From Dyella sp. ASV24 (GTDB lineage Bacteria > Pseudomonadota > Gammaproteobacteria > Xanthomonadales > Rhodanobacteraceae): a stretch of DNA of 64,000 nt. This document shows, piece by piece, positions 27,787-36,300 of the stretch. The translations under genes and the position numbers were made by a program. The stretch is from positions 30,147 to 94,146 of the forward strand of contig NZ_JAELTQ010000003.1 in the NCBI RefSeq assembly GCF_016428905.1, given 5' to 3'. Each line of letters opens with the position of its first letter. Within the stretch, counting starts at the first letter, position 1. The notes under the pieces are model-generated. The model had not been told where the DNA came from, made no database searches, and saw nothing but the letters and a program-made list of their open reading frames with translations.

Positions 27787-27805
27787 TGGCACTCTGTGAG
27801 TGCCA
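27787..27805. promoter_or_regulatory. Perfect 8-bp hairpin in the NRPS-operon gap
   Basis: TGGCACTC (27787-27794), loop TGT, GAGTGCCA (27798-27805) is a perfect inverted repeat in the 150-base gap between the YbaK-domain gene and the methyltransferase gene. No U-run follows on either strand, so it is more likely a binding site or an mRNA stability element than a terminator. Confidence 0.45.
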
Positions 27806-27866
27806 TATCGGCTAATGAAAGTTGCGGTGGTGGAGCAGAGACGCAGCCGGGGCCGTCAGCCTCTTG

Positions 27867-29021
27867 TCAGGACAATGACAACGCTTGTGCTTGGCATAGG
27901 GTCATGAGATCGATCGGTGAAAGCTCGATCTCCACTCTTGGAACGCCAGCGCCGGTAAGCACGGTGGTATGAGCGAGTAGCGTTTCGTCGATGAATGCCG
28001 GAATGTCCGGCACCGCAATGGGGGTCACCGATGTGGGCGGGTAACCCACCCGATCCTGCAGATCGGACAGGGGTGCCATTTCCAGTCGCCCGGCATCCAG
28101 TTTCTTTGCAAGGCTGGAGAGATCTACCCGCTTGTCCATGCCGCACACGACCAGGTAATGGCGTGCGTCGACGCGGCTCTTGAGGAATAGCGTCTTGGTG
28201 ATGCGTGAAAGGTCATAGCCGAGGGCATCGGCGAAGTCGTTCGGTGTCCGGATCGGTCGCTCGAAATCGTCATGCCGGTGCACTTTGTAGGCGGTTTTCG
28301 CCGCACTCAATGCATCGATGATGCGAGGCGCCGCCTGTGGATGATCTTCGGACGTGATGGTCATGCCAAACCGCTGGGCGGCCTCCTCGAAATGCGAGCG
28401 AAAGCGTTCCGGTACCGCATTGCCATAGATCTTTACGTACTCGCGGAACAGGTGTGCGTTGTCTTTGAGGAACAGGATGTCGGTCGGCACCATATGGCGA
28501 ATGACCAGCATCGGTACCGGACTGTATAGCGGACGGAACTCCGGATTCCATAGGCCGCGCTTGTCCGGTGGCCCGGCGTGAAACTCGCCGACCATCAGGC
28601 CGTTTGGCACGAAGTGCCGTTGCAGGTCCGCCTGCGCCGCTTCGATCACTCCCGCGACATCGTCTTCGGCGAGGTAGGGAAACAGCACCATGAGCGACTT
28701 GAACTGCGCCTCATTGCCCGATACGGGTTCAAGTTCGATGAAGCGCTCCATCTCGCGTAGAAGAATGGCCTTGATGGCGTCAATGTCCAGGTCATCGTCC
28801 TCATAGACGGTCGCGAACATCAGCTTCTTCATCAAGGCGCCAGGCACAAAGGGGCACATGGGGCCATTGCGGCCGAGCTCCGGATGCGGCGCGCACAGAT
28901 AGTCCCTTGCCCAGCGGGCAATGGTCGCGGCGGCAGGATGCCCTGCGGAGGCGGCCATGTGCACGGGAAGCAACGGAGGCGCGGCACGATCAAGGGTCCT
29001 TTCGGTCAACGTCTGGGCCAT
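27867..29021 (-). CDS. Two-domain protein: DUF6875-like plus YbaK/EbsC aminoacyl-tRNA deacylase-like
   Basis: A 384-residue protein. The N-terminal part (about residues 30-230, with GRNGPMCPFVPGAL and MLVIRHMVPTDILFL) resembles DUF6875. The C-terminal part (about residues 235-384, with AYKVHRHDDFER, ITKTLFLKSRVDARHYLVVCG and RVGYPPTSVTPIAV) resembles the YbaK/ProX editing domain, which hydrolyses misacylated tRNA. In an NRPS locus it could edit aminoacyl species or handle an unusual amino acid. The fusion itself is uncommon. Confidence 0.65.
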   Translation of the reverse strand: MAQTLTERTLDRAAPPLLPVHMAASAGHPAAATIARWARDYLCAPHPELGRNGPMCPFVPGALMKKLMFATVYEDDDLDIDAIKAILLREMERFIELEPVSGNEAQFKSLMVLFPYLAEDDVAGVIEAAQADLQRHFVPNGLMVGEFHAGPPDKRGLWNPEFRPLYSPVPMLVIRHMVPTDILFLKDNAHLFREYVKIYGNAVPERFRSHFEEAAQRFGMTITSEDHPQAAPRIIDALSAAKTAYKVHRHDDFERPIRTPNDFADALGYDLSRITKTLFLKSRVDARHYLVVCGMDKRVDLSSLAKKLDAGRLEMAPLSDLQDRVGYPPTSVTPIAVPDIPAFIDETLLAHTTVLTGAGVPRVEIELSPIDLMTLCQAQALSLS

Positions 29022-29090
29022 GGCGAATCCTTACCAATGGAGTGATGGAGGCGGTTGACGATGCATTCGCCGGGGCGGATGCGCGGGAGT

Positions 29091-29966
29091 TCAGGCGATA
29101 GCGGTGGTCCGAATGTCTCCGCGCACGCGTGGGTCTTGTCGTGCAAAGGTTTGGTAGCGCTGGTGCGCGAGTTCCGTGATGGGGCCAGGCGTGAAGCTGC
29201 GCCCGTCGATGCGATGTGCCGGAAGCACTTTTCCGTAGTTCCCGGTGCTGAAGACCTCGTCGGCGTCCAGTACGTCGTTCAAGCTCAATCGCCGCTCCAC
29301 CACGGTGACGCCGGCTTCGCCAAGCAGGCCGATCACCCGTGCGCGCGTGATGCCGGCAAGAAAGCTGCCATCAGGCACCGGCGTGTGAACGACGCCGTTC
29401 CTGACGATCATCAGGTTGCTGGTGGAAAACTCCACGATGTCACCGTCGGCATTGGCCATCAGTGCGTTGTCGAAGCCGCGCTGATGGGCGTAGTGAAGTG
29501 CCTGCTGAGTCATGGGATACAGGCAGCTGGCCTTTGCCAAGGTCGGCGCCATGTCGGGAGATGGGCGGCGGAAGGGACACGAGCAGGCGCTGAATCCCGC
29601 GCGCGACGGCATGGGCGCACGATGGATCACGATGGCGCATTCGGTGCTGTCGGGCTCGGGAATGATGAAGCCCCGCCGCGCAAAGAACATCGGGCGGATG
29701 TACAACTCTGCGCCCTGCTCGAAGCGGGACACCCCGTCACGGCAAAGCGCGGCCAGTGTCCTGGCGTCCAGCGTCGGCCGCATCAGCATATGCGTGGCCG
29801 AGCGCAACAGGCGTTCGCAGTGCAGGTCCAGATCCGGTATCAGGTTGTCGTAGGCGCGCGCGCCGTCGAAGACGCTGTTGCCCATCCAGAAGCTGTTGTC
29901 GCTCAGCCCTAGCAGCGGCTGGTGTTCGGTGGTCCAGTCATCACCGTGCCAATACAAAGCGTCCAT
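29091..29966 (-). CDS. Class IV PLP aminotransferase (branched-chain/D-amino acid aminotransferase-like)
   Basis: A 291-residue PLP enzyme of fold type IV. The N-terminus has GLSDNSFWMGNSVFDGARAY, the catalytic Lys is in PTLAKASCLYP (about residue 145), and EFSTSNLMIVRNGVVHTP is the family cofactor segment. Relatives include IlvE and 4-amino-4-deoxychorismate lyase. Here it may supply or modify an amino acid precursor for the NRPS, possibly the aliphatic starter. Substrate not determinable. Confidence 0.82.
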   Translation of the reverse strand: MDALYWHGDDWTTEHQPLLGLSDNSFWMGNSVFDGARAYDNLIPDLDLHCERLLRSATHMLMRPTLDARTLAALCRDGVSRFEQGAELYIRPMFFARRGFIIPEPDSTECAIVIHRAPMPSRAGFSACSCPFRRPSPDMAPTLAKASCLYPMTQQALHYAHQRGFDNALMANADGDIVEFSTSNLMIVRNGVVHTPVPDGSFLAGITRARVIGLLGEAGVTVVERRLSLNDVLDADEVFSTGNYGKVLPAHRIDGRSFTPGPITELAHQRYQTFARQDPRVRGDIRTTAIA

Positions 29967-30010
29967 TCCGTCTCTCCAGAATGCCCATCACCGGGTCATG
30001 CGTTTTCCGT

Positions 30011-30042
30011 GATGGCCGTGCCCTGCGGGCAGGGCGGTCATC
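30011..30042. promoter_or_regulatory. Hairpin at the end of the SnoaL-like gene
   Basis: GCCCTG (30020-30025) pairs with CAGGGC (30030-30035) around CGGG. The stem extends imperfectly outward to GATG...CATC (30011-30042) and touches the stop codon of the SnoaL-like gene on the minus strand. No U-tract follows, so it may be a weak attenuator or an mRNA 3' end element. Confidence 0.35.
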
Positions 30043-30400
30043 AGATGGCGGCGCGAAAGAAATACGTGGTGCGTTTCTTGATGACGCCGTTCTCGAGTTC
30101 ATAGGCGTCCGCAAAACGTTCAGCGAGCGTCTCGCCGGTTTTGGAACGGCCATGGAAATGGCCCCAGCAGATCGCCTTGCCACCGTCGCGGAGGCCACCG
30201 TCGAGCGAATGCTTGCCCTCGGCGATGATTCGAGTCGAGCTGTAGAAGGTGAGCAGCGCGTCGATGCCTTCGATGGGCGGATAGCCCGGGCGTTCGTACA
30301 CCACGTTTGCATGGAAGAACTGAGGCAGGTCGTTCCAGGTGGCGGTGTCGATGGTGCGGAAAAGGTCTTCGAACCAGCTGCGCGGTGGTTGCGTGCTCAT
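30041..30400 (-). CDS. SnoaL/NTF2-like small protein
   Basis: A 119-residue protein of the cone-shaped alpha+beta barrel (NTF2/SnoaL) type: an N-terminal helix ([20 protein letters not shown]) followed by strands containing [19 protein letters not shown] and [18 protein letters not shown]. The fold serves cyclases, isomerases, hydrolases and binding proteins. Its start overlaps the MbtH gene (ATGA), placing it in the NRPS operon as a possible tailoring enzyme. Confidence 0.7.
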   Translation of the reverse strand: MSTQPPRSWFEDLFRTIDTATWNDLPQFFHANVVYERPGYPPIEGIDALLTFYSSTRIIAEGKHSLDGGLRDGGKAICWGHFHGRSKTGETLAERFADAYELENGVIKKRTTYFFRAAI

Positions 30401-30603
30401 GCGCTCACCTCACTGTGACGGCGCACGCTGAGCGGACGCATGTCGGTCCATTCGCGTTCGATATGCGCCAGGCAGTCGGTTCGTGTGCCCTGGTGGCCTT
30501 CGGCGCGCCAGCCCAGCGGGATGTCCCTTCCACTAGGCCAGATCGAATATTGCAGCTCGTCGTTGATGACTACGACGAATTGTTCTTCGCTTGTTGCCTG
30601 CAT
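30397..30603 (-). CDS. MbtH-family NRPS chaperone
   Basis: A 68-residue MbtH-like protein. It carries the family signature: [20 protein letters not shown], then [18 protein letters not shown] with the conserved Trp residues. MbtH proteins bind and activate adenylation domains. The ATG at 30603 is chosen for AAGGAG 7 bases upstream; an ATG 6 codons earlier lacks such a site. It lies directly downstream of the A-T protein. Confidence 0.92.
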   Translation of the reverse strand: MQATSEEQFVVVINDELQYSIWPSGRDIPLGWRAEGHQGTRTDCLAHIEREWTDMRPLSVRRHSEVSA

Positions 30604-30684
30604 GGTGTGTCTCCTTGACATCGGTCCATCGGAAAGTGGCGAGCGAACACCGGCGCGAACGTTGCGACGCGCCCAGTGCTGAGT

Positions 30685-32556
30685 TCAAGCCGGCGACAGC
30701 GTCTGGCTTTCGATCAGCTTGAGTGTGTGTACACGGGTGAAAAGCTCTTCAAGTGTTTCCACTTCAAACAATGTGGCGAGCGGGATATCGACGCCATGCT
30801 TCTCGCTGACGGTGGCGCAGAAGCGCATGGCGCTCAGCGAATCGCCACCGATATCGAAGAAGTTGTCGCCCGGCTGGATCTGCGGCTGGCCAAGCAACTG
30901 ACGCATGCAGTCGAGTAGTGACTGGGTCAGTGCATCTGTTTCCTTCGCCAGGGGCACGCCATCGGCCGCGGATTTCTTGGCTGGGTCATTGACAAGTTCG
31001 GCCAACGCCCGGCGATCGACCTTGCCATTGATGGTCAGGGGCAGTGCGTCGAGGAATGCGATGGTTCGCGGAACCATGTAGTCCGGCAGTGCTTCTCGAA
31101 GATGCTGTAGCAACGTGGGTGCATCCACATGATCGCTATCGCTGCGTCGCACCGCGAATGCGTGGAGCTCGGAAGCACCAGTAGATGGTTTGGCATGGAT
31201 GACACAAACGTCTGCCAGAGAATCCGTTGCGCGCAACAGGGTTTCGATTTCACCAAGCTCCACGCGAAAGCCGCGGATCTTCACCTGTGTGTCGATGCGA
31301 CCGAGATAGTCCAGTCGACCATCGACCGCCTGGCGCACCAGGTCGCCAGTGCGATACATGCGCGAACCATCCGTGGCGAACGGGTCGGGTAGAAAGCGCT
31401 CCGCCGTCAGTGCGGGGTTGCCGAGATATCCCTGTGCCAGCCCAGTACCTGCGATGAAGAGCTCGCCTTCGGCGCCAAGCGGCGCGGCCAGTCCGTTCTT
31501 GTCGAGCACATAGGCGGCCGTGCCAGGGATTGGCGTTCCAATCGGGATCGCCGTATCGCTGGGTACGTCGGACGTCATGACGTGGCAATGCGAGAACGTT
31601 GTGACCTCGGTTGGACCATAGCCATTGACCAGCGCGCAACCGCCTGACTGGACGAACTGACTGGCAGCGGCAGGTGACATCACATCGCCACCGGCAAGGA
31701 GTACGCGGACGCTGGGCAAGCGTGACAGGGCTTCCCCGCCCAGTGCATTGAAGACGCCTGTGCTCAGCAGCAGCACGGTGACACGGTGGGCTTCGACCAA
31801 TGCACTGATCTCCTTGCCCGAGATGCGCGGCGGCGCCACGACCAGCGTCGCACCGGTAAGCAAGGCGCCCCAGATTTCGAACGTGGAGCCATCGAAAGCG
31901 ATGGACATGCCGTGATAGACGACGTCGTCCGGCATGAAGCTGCAATAGTTTGCTCCGGTCACCAGGTCAAGAATGGCCCGATGTGGAATACATACGCCTT
32001 TGGCCTCGTTGGTGGAACCTGAGGTGTAGATGACGTAGGCCAGTTCGAGTGGATGGAGATCGAGCGTGGGCAAGGGCTGCGTATGTTCGACGGACGCGAC
32101 ATCGACGGTGAGTCGCTTGCCGGTGAACCAGTCCGGCGCTGGTGCTCCCTTGGCGATGGCGAGAACCTTGATGCCCGCCGCTACCGCTTGCGCCGCCAGA
32201 CGCTGTCCGGGCGCGGCTGGATCGAAAGGCACATACACAGCACCGATTTTCAGGATGGCGAGCATCGCCACGATCGCCTCGGCCGACCGGTCCATGTACA
32301 GGCCCACGCAATCGCCGCGCTCCGCGCCTTGGTCGAGCAGGGTGCGCGCGGCGGCGTCGGACAGCCGGTCAAGCGCGCTGTAGCTGAAGCGTGCCTCGCC
32401 GTGGATGATCGCCGTCTTCTCCGGCAAGGCGCGCACGACGTGTGCGAACGCGACGGGCAGGGAAGGCGATGGCGGAAATGGCGCATGGGTATTGCGTGCG
32501 ACGCTCCTGCCTGAAGCGGCGGTGGGCATCGTGCCTGCAAGCATTCGGTCGACCAT
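30685..32556 (-). CDS. Stand-alone NRPS adenylation-thiolation protein
   Basis: A 623-residue A-T didomain without a condensation domain, so a likely loading module. A-domain core motifs include YVIYTSGSTNEAKGV (about residue 185), NGYGPTE and the TGD segment. The carrier domain has DNFFDIGGDSLSAM, whose Ser carries phosphopantetheine. Aligned by eye to GrsA, the ten specificity positions read D-G-F-L-L-G-G-T-F-K, closest to Val- or Ile-type codes, so an aliphatic residue is likely. The start at 32556 has GGAG upstream. It should hand its residue to the C domain of the protein at 38865-42125. Confidence 0.88.
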   Translation of the reverse strand: MVDRMLAGTMPTAASGRSVARNTHAPFPPSPSLPVAFAHVVRALPEKTAIIHGEARFSYSALDRLSDAAARTLLDQGAERGDCVGLYMDRSAEAIVAMLAILKIGAVYVPFDPAAPGQRLAAQAVAAGIKVLAIAKGAPAPDWFTGKRLTVDVASVEHTQPLPTLDLHPLELAYVIYTSGSTNEAKGVCIPHRAILDLVTGANYCSFMPDDVVYHGMSIAFDGSTFEIWGALLTGATLVVAPPRISGKEISALVEAHRVTVLLLSTGVFNALGGEALSRLPSVRVLLAGGDVMSPAAASQFVQSGGCALVNGYGPTEVTTFSHCHVMTSDVPSDTAIPIGTPIPGTAAYVLDKNGLAAPLGAEGELFIAGTGLAQGYLGNPALTAERFLPDPFATDGSRMYRTGDLVRQAVDGRLDYLGRIDTQVKIRGFRVELGEIETLLRATDSLADVCVIHAKPSTGASELHAFAVRRSDSDHVDAPTLLQHLREALPDYMVPRTIAFLDALPLTINGKVDRRALAELVNDPAKKSAADGVPLAKETDALTQSLLDCMRQLLGQPQIQPGDNFFDIGGDSLSAMRFCATVSEKHGVDIPLATLFEVETLEELFTRVHTLKLIESQTLSPA

Positions 32557-32650
32557 CCTTCTTCTCCAAGCCTTGCCCTGCATGGGCTCGCATCGGCGGG
32601 CCCGGTTTCTGGCATCGCATCCGTGCCACCTGTTGGCGCACGAACACCCC

Positions 32651-33376
32651 TCACACGATGTGTCGGCGCACGTCAGTACAGGCCAGGTCCTCCACCAGAG
32701 CGTCCGCCAATGTGGTCACGTGCTGGTGCATGAACATATGCCCGCCGTTGAATGCGCGACTTCGGAACGACGCACGGGTTTCCCTGCGCCACGACGCGAA
32801 GGCGTCGCCCACGCTGTCGTCCTGGCGGCCGTGGTAGGCGTACACCGGGACGTCCAACGGAGCGCTCTGTGGTTCGTGGGTTTCAAACAGCTTCAGATCC
32901 GCGCGCATGGATGGCGCGGAGAGCGTGATCAGTTCGGGCGAGGCAAGCAGTTCGTCCGGAACGCCGCCCAGATCGCGCAGTGCTTCGAACATGGCGCGAT
33001 CGTCCATGCGGTGCAGCAGTTGCGGATGCTCGATGGACGTCGGTCCACGCAGTGCGCAGACCACCAAAGCGATGGGCGGTAGTGCGGATGAATCGCCATC
33101 TGTCGCCAGGCGTTGCATCACGTTCAGCGCCACCAGCGCGCCGAAGCTATACCCGAGGAAGGCATAGGGTTCGCGCAACTGTGGGCGTAGTTCGGTGGCA
33201 AGGGCGGTCTCAAGTTCCGGCCACGTGTCGATACAGCGTTCGCCACGTCGCCTGCCACGACCCGGGAGATCCATCGCCACCATCTCCATGCGGCCTCGCA
33301 ACTGGCCGGCCAACGGCCTGAAGTTCCATGAGCTGCCGCCGGCGTAAGGGAAGCAGAAGAGCTTGGGCAGACTCAT
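32651..33376 (-). CDS. Type II thioesterase (NRPS editing)
   Basis: A 241-residue alpha/beta hydrolase of the GrsT/RifR type. It has LFCFPYAGGSS at the N-terminus, nucleophile elbow GYSFGA (Ser about residue 95), an acid in YAYHGRQDDSV and His in GGHMF. Such enzymes free mis-primed carrier domains. It overlaps the end of the large NRPS gene by 4 bases (ATGA). Confidence 0.9.
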   Translation of the reverse strand: MSLPKLFCFPYAGGSSWNFRPLAGQLRGRMEMVAMDLPGRGRRRGERCIDTWPELETALATELRPQLREPYAFLGYSFGALVALNVMQRLATDGDSSALPPIALVVCALRGPTSIEHPQLLHRMDDRAMFEALRDLGGVPDELLASPELITLSAPSMRADLKLFETHEPQSAPLDVPVYAYHGRQDDSVGDAFASWRRETRASFRSRAFNGGHMFMHQHVTTLADALVEDLACTDVRRHIV

Positions 33377-36300
33377 GGGAGTGATGCCTCGGCGGTCCGC
33401 GATGGTTTCATGTCGGGCGGCGCTCGACGGAAGAGCGCGTCGTCGGCCTGCTGCTGGATAACGTCCTTGTCCAGGATCACCGAGTCGGGAATGGCGTCAG
33501 GCAGGGTTTCCTCCAGGCGCCGCAGTGGCGGATAGAGCAAGCCCAACACGGTGAGCGCAATGGAAAGCAGCCCGACGATCATGATCATGACCGCCGTACC
33601 GCGCGCTGCGCCTTGGCCTACCCAGTGCTGGACGAACGAAGCCATCTGCGCATCGGCGAGCATCGGCTGGAAGATCCTGTCGACCAGCCAGCCGGCGAGC
33701 AGCGTGCCCAGCGGCATCAACGAGCGGGCCAGCATCTGGTTGGCGGCGATCACCCGCCCTTGCAGTTCCAGCCCCACCTTGACCTGTACCAGCGACAGCC
33801 AGTGCGCATTGATGAAGGCGGTGCACACGCCAATGCCGAACATGCCGGCCATTGGATAGATCGCGACAGGACTGACCGCCATGATCATGGCTGACACGCC
33901 GAACAAGGCGACGAACCCGACCATGCCGACCACCCGGCGTCGCAAGCCGCCCCAAAGACTCATTGCAAGGCTGCCCACCAGCATGCCTGCGCCGTTCATG
34001 GCCATTACCGTGCCCAGGGTGGCCGTCGTGGAGAACGCCATCACTAGTGGCGTCACCAGCACCAGCACCATGCTCGCGAGGCAATTGCCCAGCGCGAAGA
34101 ACACCGCGAGCGCAATCATGCCGTGGCGCTTCAGGATGTAACGCCAGCCATGCGTCACTTCCTTCCAGAACGGCTCTTCCAGCCGGCGGAACAACGCGTA
34201 CGGAAAGCGCACGGCGACCAGCGTGGCAAAGGCGATGACGTAGCTGGCGATGTCCAGTACCAGGATGTGATCCAGTCCCAGCCGCAGCATCAGCACACCG
34301 CCGAACATTTGCCCGATCAGCAGACCCGACGCGCCGCCCAGTTGTACGAAGCCGTTGGCATGGCCGAGGTAACGTTTGGGAGCAAGCTGCGCGATGGCTG
34401 CGGTATAGGCGGGTTGCCGGAACGCGCTGGCGATGGCGCTCAACGTTGCGACGACGTAGAGCGTGCTGACGTGCAGTCGCCCACTCCAGGCAAGCGTGGC
34501 GGTGACCACCACGACCAGTACGCAGAAGAGGTCGCAAGCCATCATGATCTTGCGTCGGTCCCATCGATCGGCTGCCGCGCCAGCGATGGGCAATACAAGG
34601 ATGCCTGGCAGAATGCCAAGCGCCGACATCATCGCGAAATCGGAGACGACGCCTGTCTGCTGATACACCCAGACGCCCAGTGCAAACGTGGAAAGCCCCG
34701 TGCCGATCACTGAGATGAGCTGGCCCAGCGAGACGAGCAGGAAGGTGGCGAGCGTCGCTGTCGGTGCGCGCGCCGCTTGCTGCGGAGGTGGCACATGCGC
34801 CGTTGGCTCGACACGTTCAGTGACGCCACGTTGCCAGCGCCTTGCCTGCTGAGTACCAAGTTCGGCGAGCTCGCGCGCCTGGTGCTTCTGAAAGAAGTGC
34901 CCTGCGCCCGGGATGATCTCCAGCGATACGTCACGGCTGAATCGCTGCCACTCCAGGTATTCCTCGCCATGGAACTCCGTGGCGCGGTCGCGCTCGCCCA
35001 CCACGCACACGAGCGGGGCATGGAGCATGGGGGCATCGGCGGCGCGGTAGTGGCGTGTATAGAAATCCTCCGCCTGCCGTCCGTCGTGGCGCATGTTGCG
35101 TACAAGGAACTCCAGTTCCTTGGGGTCTTCGTCACCCGCCGCGCCACCGGTGACCAGCAATCCATCGAGGATGGAACGGGTGGAAACCAGGCCGTCGGTA
35201 GGAAGCACCCGACTGATGGCGTCGAAAACGGTGCCGGGAAGGCGCGGGATAGGGAAAGAGCCGCCCACCACCACGCCAAGCACATTCTGTGCGCCACGCG
35301 CCTCCAGCTGCTGCGCAATGGCGACGGCCATGCCTGCGCCGAGGCAATGGCCGTAAAGCAGCACGGGCCCGCGTACGATGCGCTCGATCTCATCCGCGCA
35401 TCGGGCGGCCACCGTGTCGAATGGCTGCAAGGGATCATCCGGACGCGCGTAATCGTGTCCGGGAAGCTCCACGGCATACAGCGCATCGCTTTCCGGCAGG
35501 CAGGTCGACAATGCGAGATAGGAAATGGCGCTGCCACCGCCGAACGGTACGCAGACCCAGGTGATGCCGTTCGGCTGTGCCCCGTGTGGCGTGAGCCGGT
35601 GCAGCAAGCCTTCGTGGCTGGATGCCGTGCGGGAGAGATGGTCGGCCAGCAGCTCCACGGTGGGCTGACGGAATAGATCCATCACGCTCAGGCCGCGGCC
35701 GATGCCGCGAACGGCACGGACCGCCTTGAAGGAATCGCCGCCAAGGTCGAAGAAGTTTTCGTCGATGCCGAAGCTATCGAAGCCGAGCAGCGAGGACCAT
35801 ACCGTTGCGATTTCGGCTTCGAGCGCGTTGCGCGGGAGTCGCACATCAGCGTCTGCGGGACGCTCCTGGCTGGGCACCGGCAGGGCAAAGCGGTCGAGTT
35901 TGCCATTCGCGTTGAGCGGCAGGCGCGCGATGGGTACGAAAGCCGTGGGCACCATGTAGTCAGGCAGCGCCGCGCGCAACGCGAGGCGTAGTGCCTCGAT
36001 GACCTCTCGATCGTGATCGCGCTCGGTGTCTTCGCTCATGACCAGGTACGCCACCAGGCGTTTGTCGCCCGGTGTGTCTTCGCGCAGGATCACGCGCGCT
36101 TCCTTCACTGCGTCGTGTGTCAGTAGCGATTCGATCTCGGCTGTTTCGACGCGATAGCCGCGGATCTTGACCTGATGATCGATACGCCCCAGGAATTCCA
36201 CAGTGCCATCGGCGCGCACGCGCGCGAGGTCGCCGGTGCGATAAAGCCGGCCGCCGGGCTCGCCAAACGGATCGGGAACAAAGCGCTCAGCTGTAAGCCC

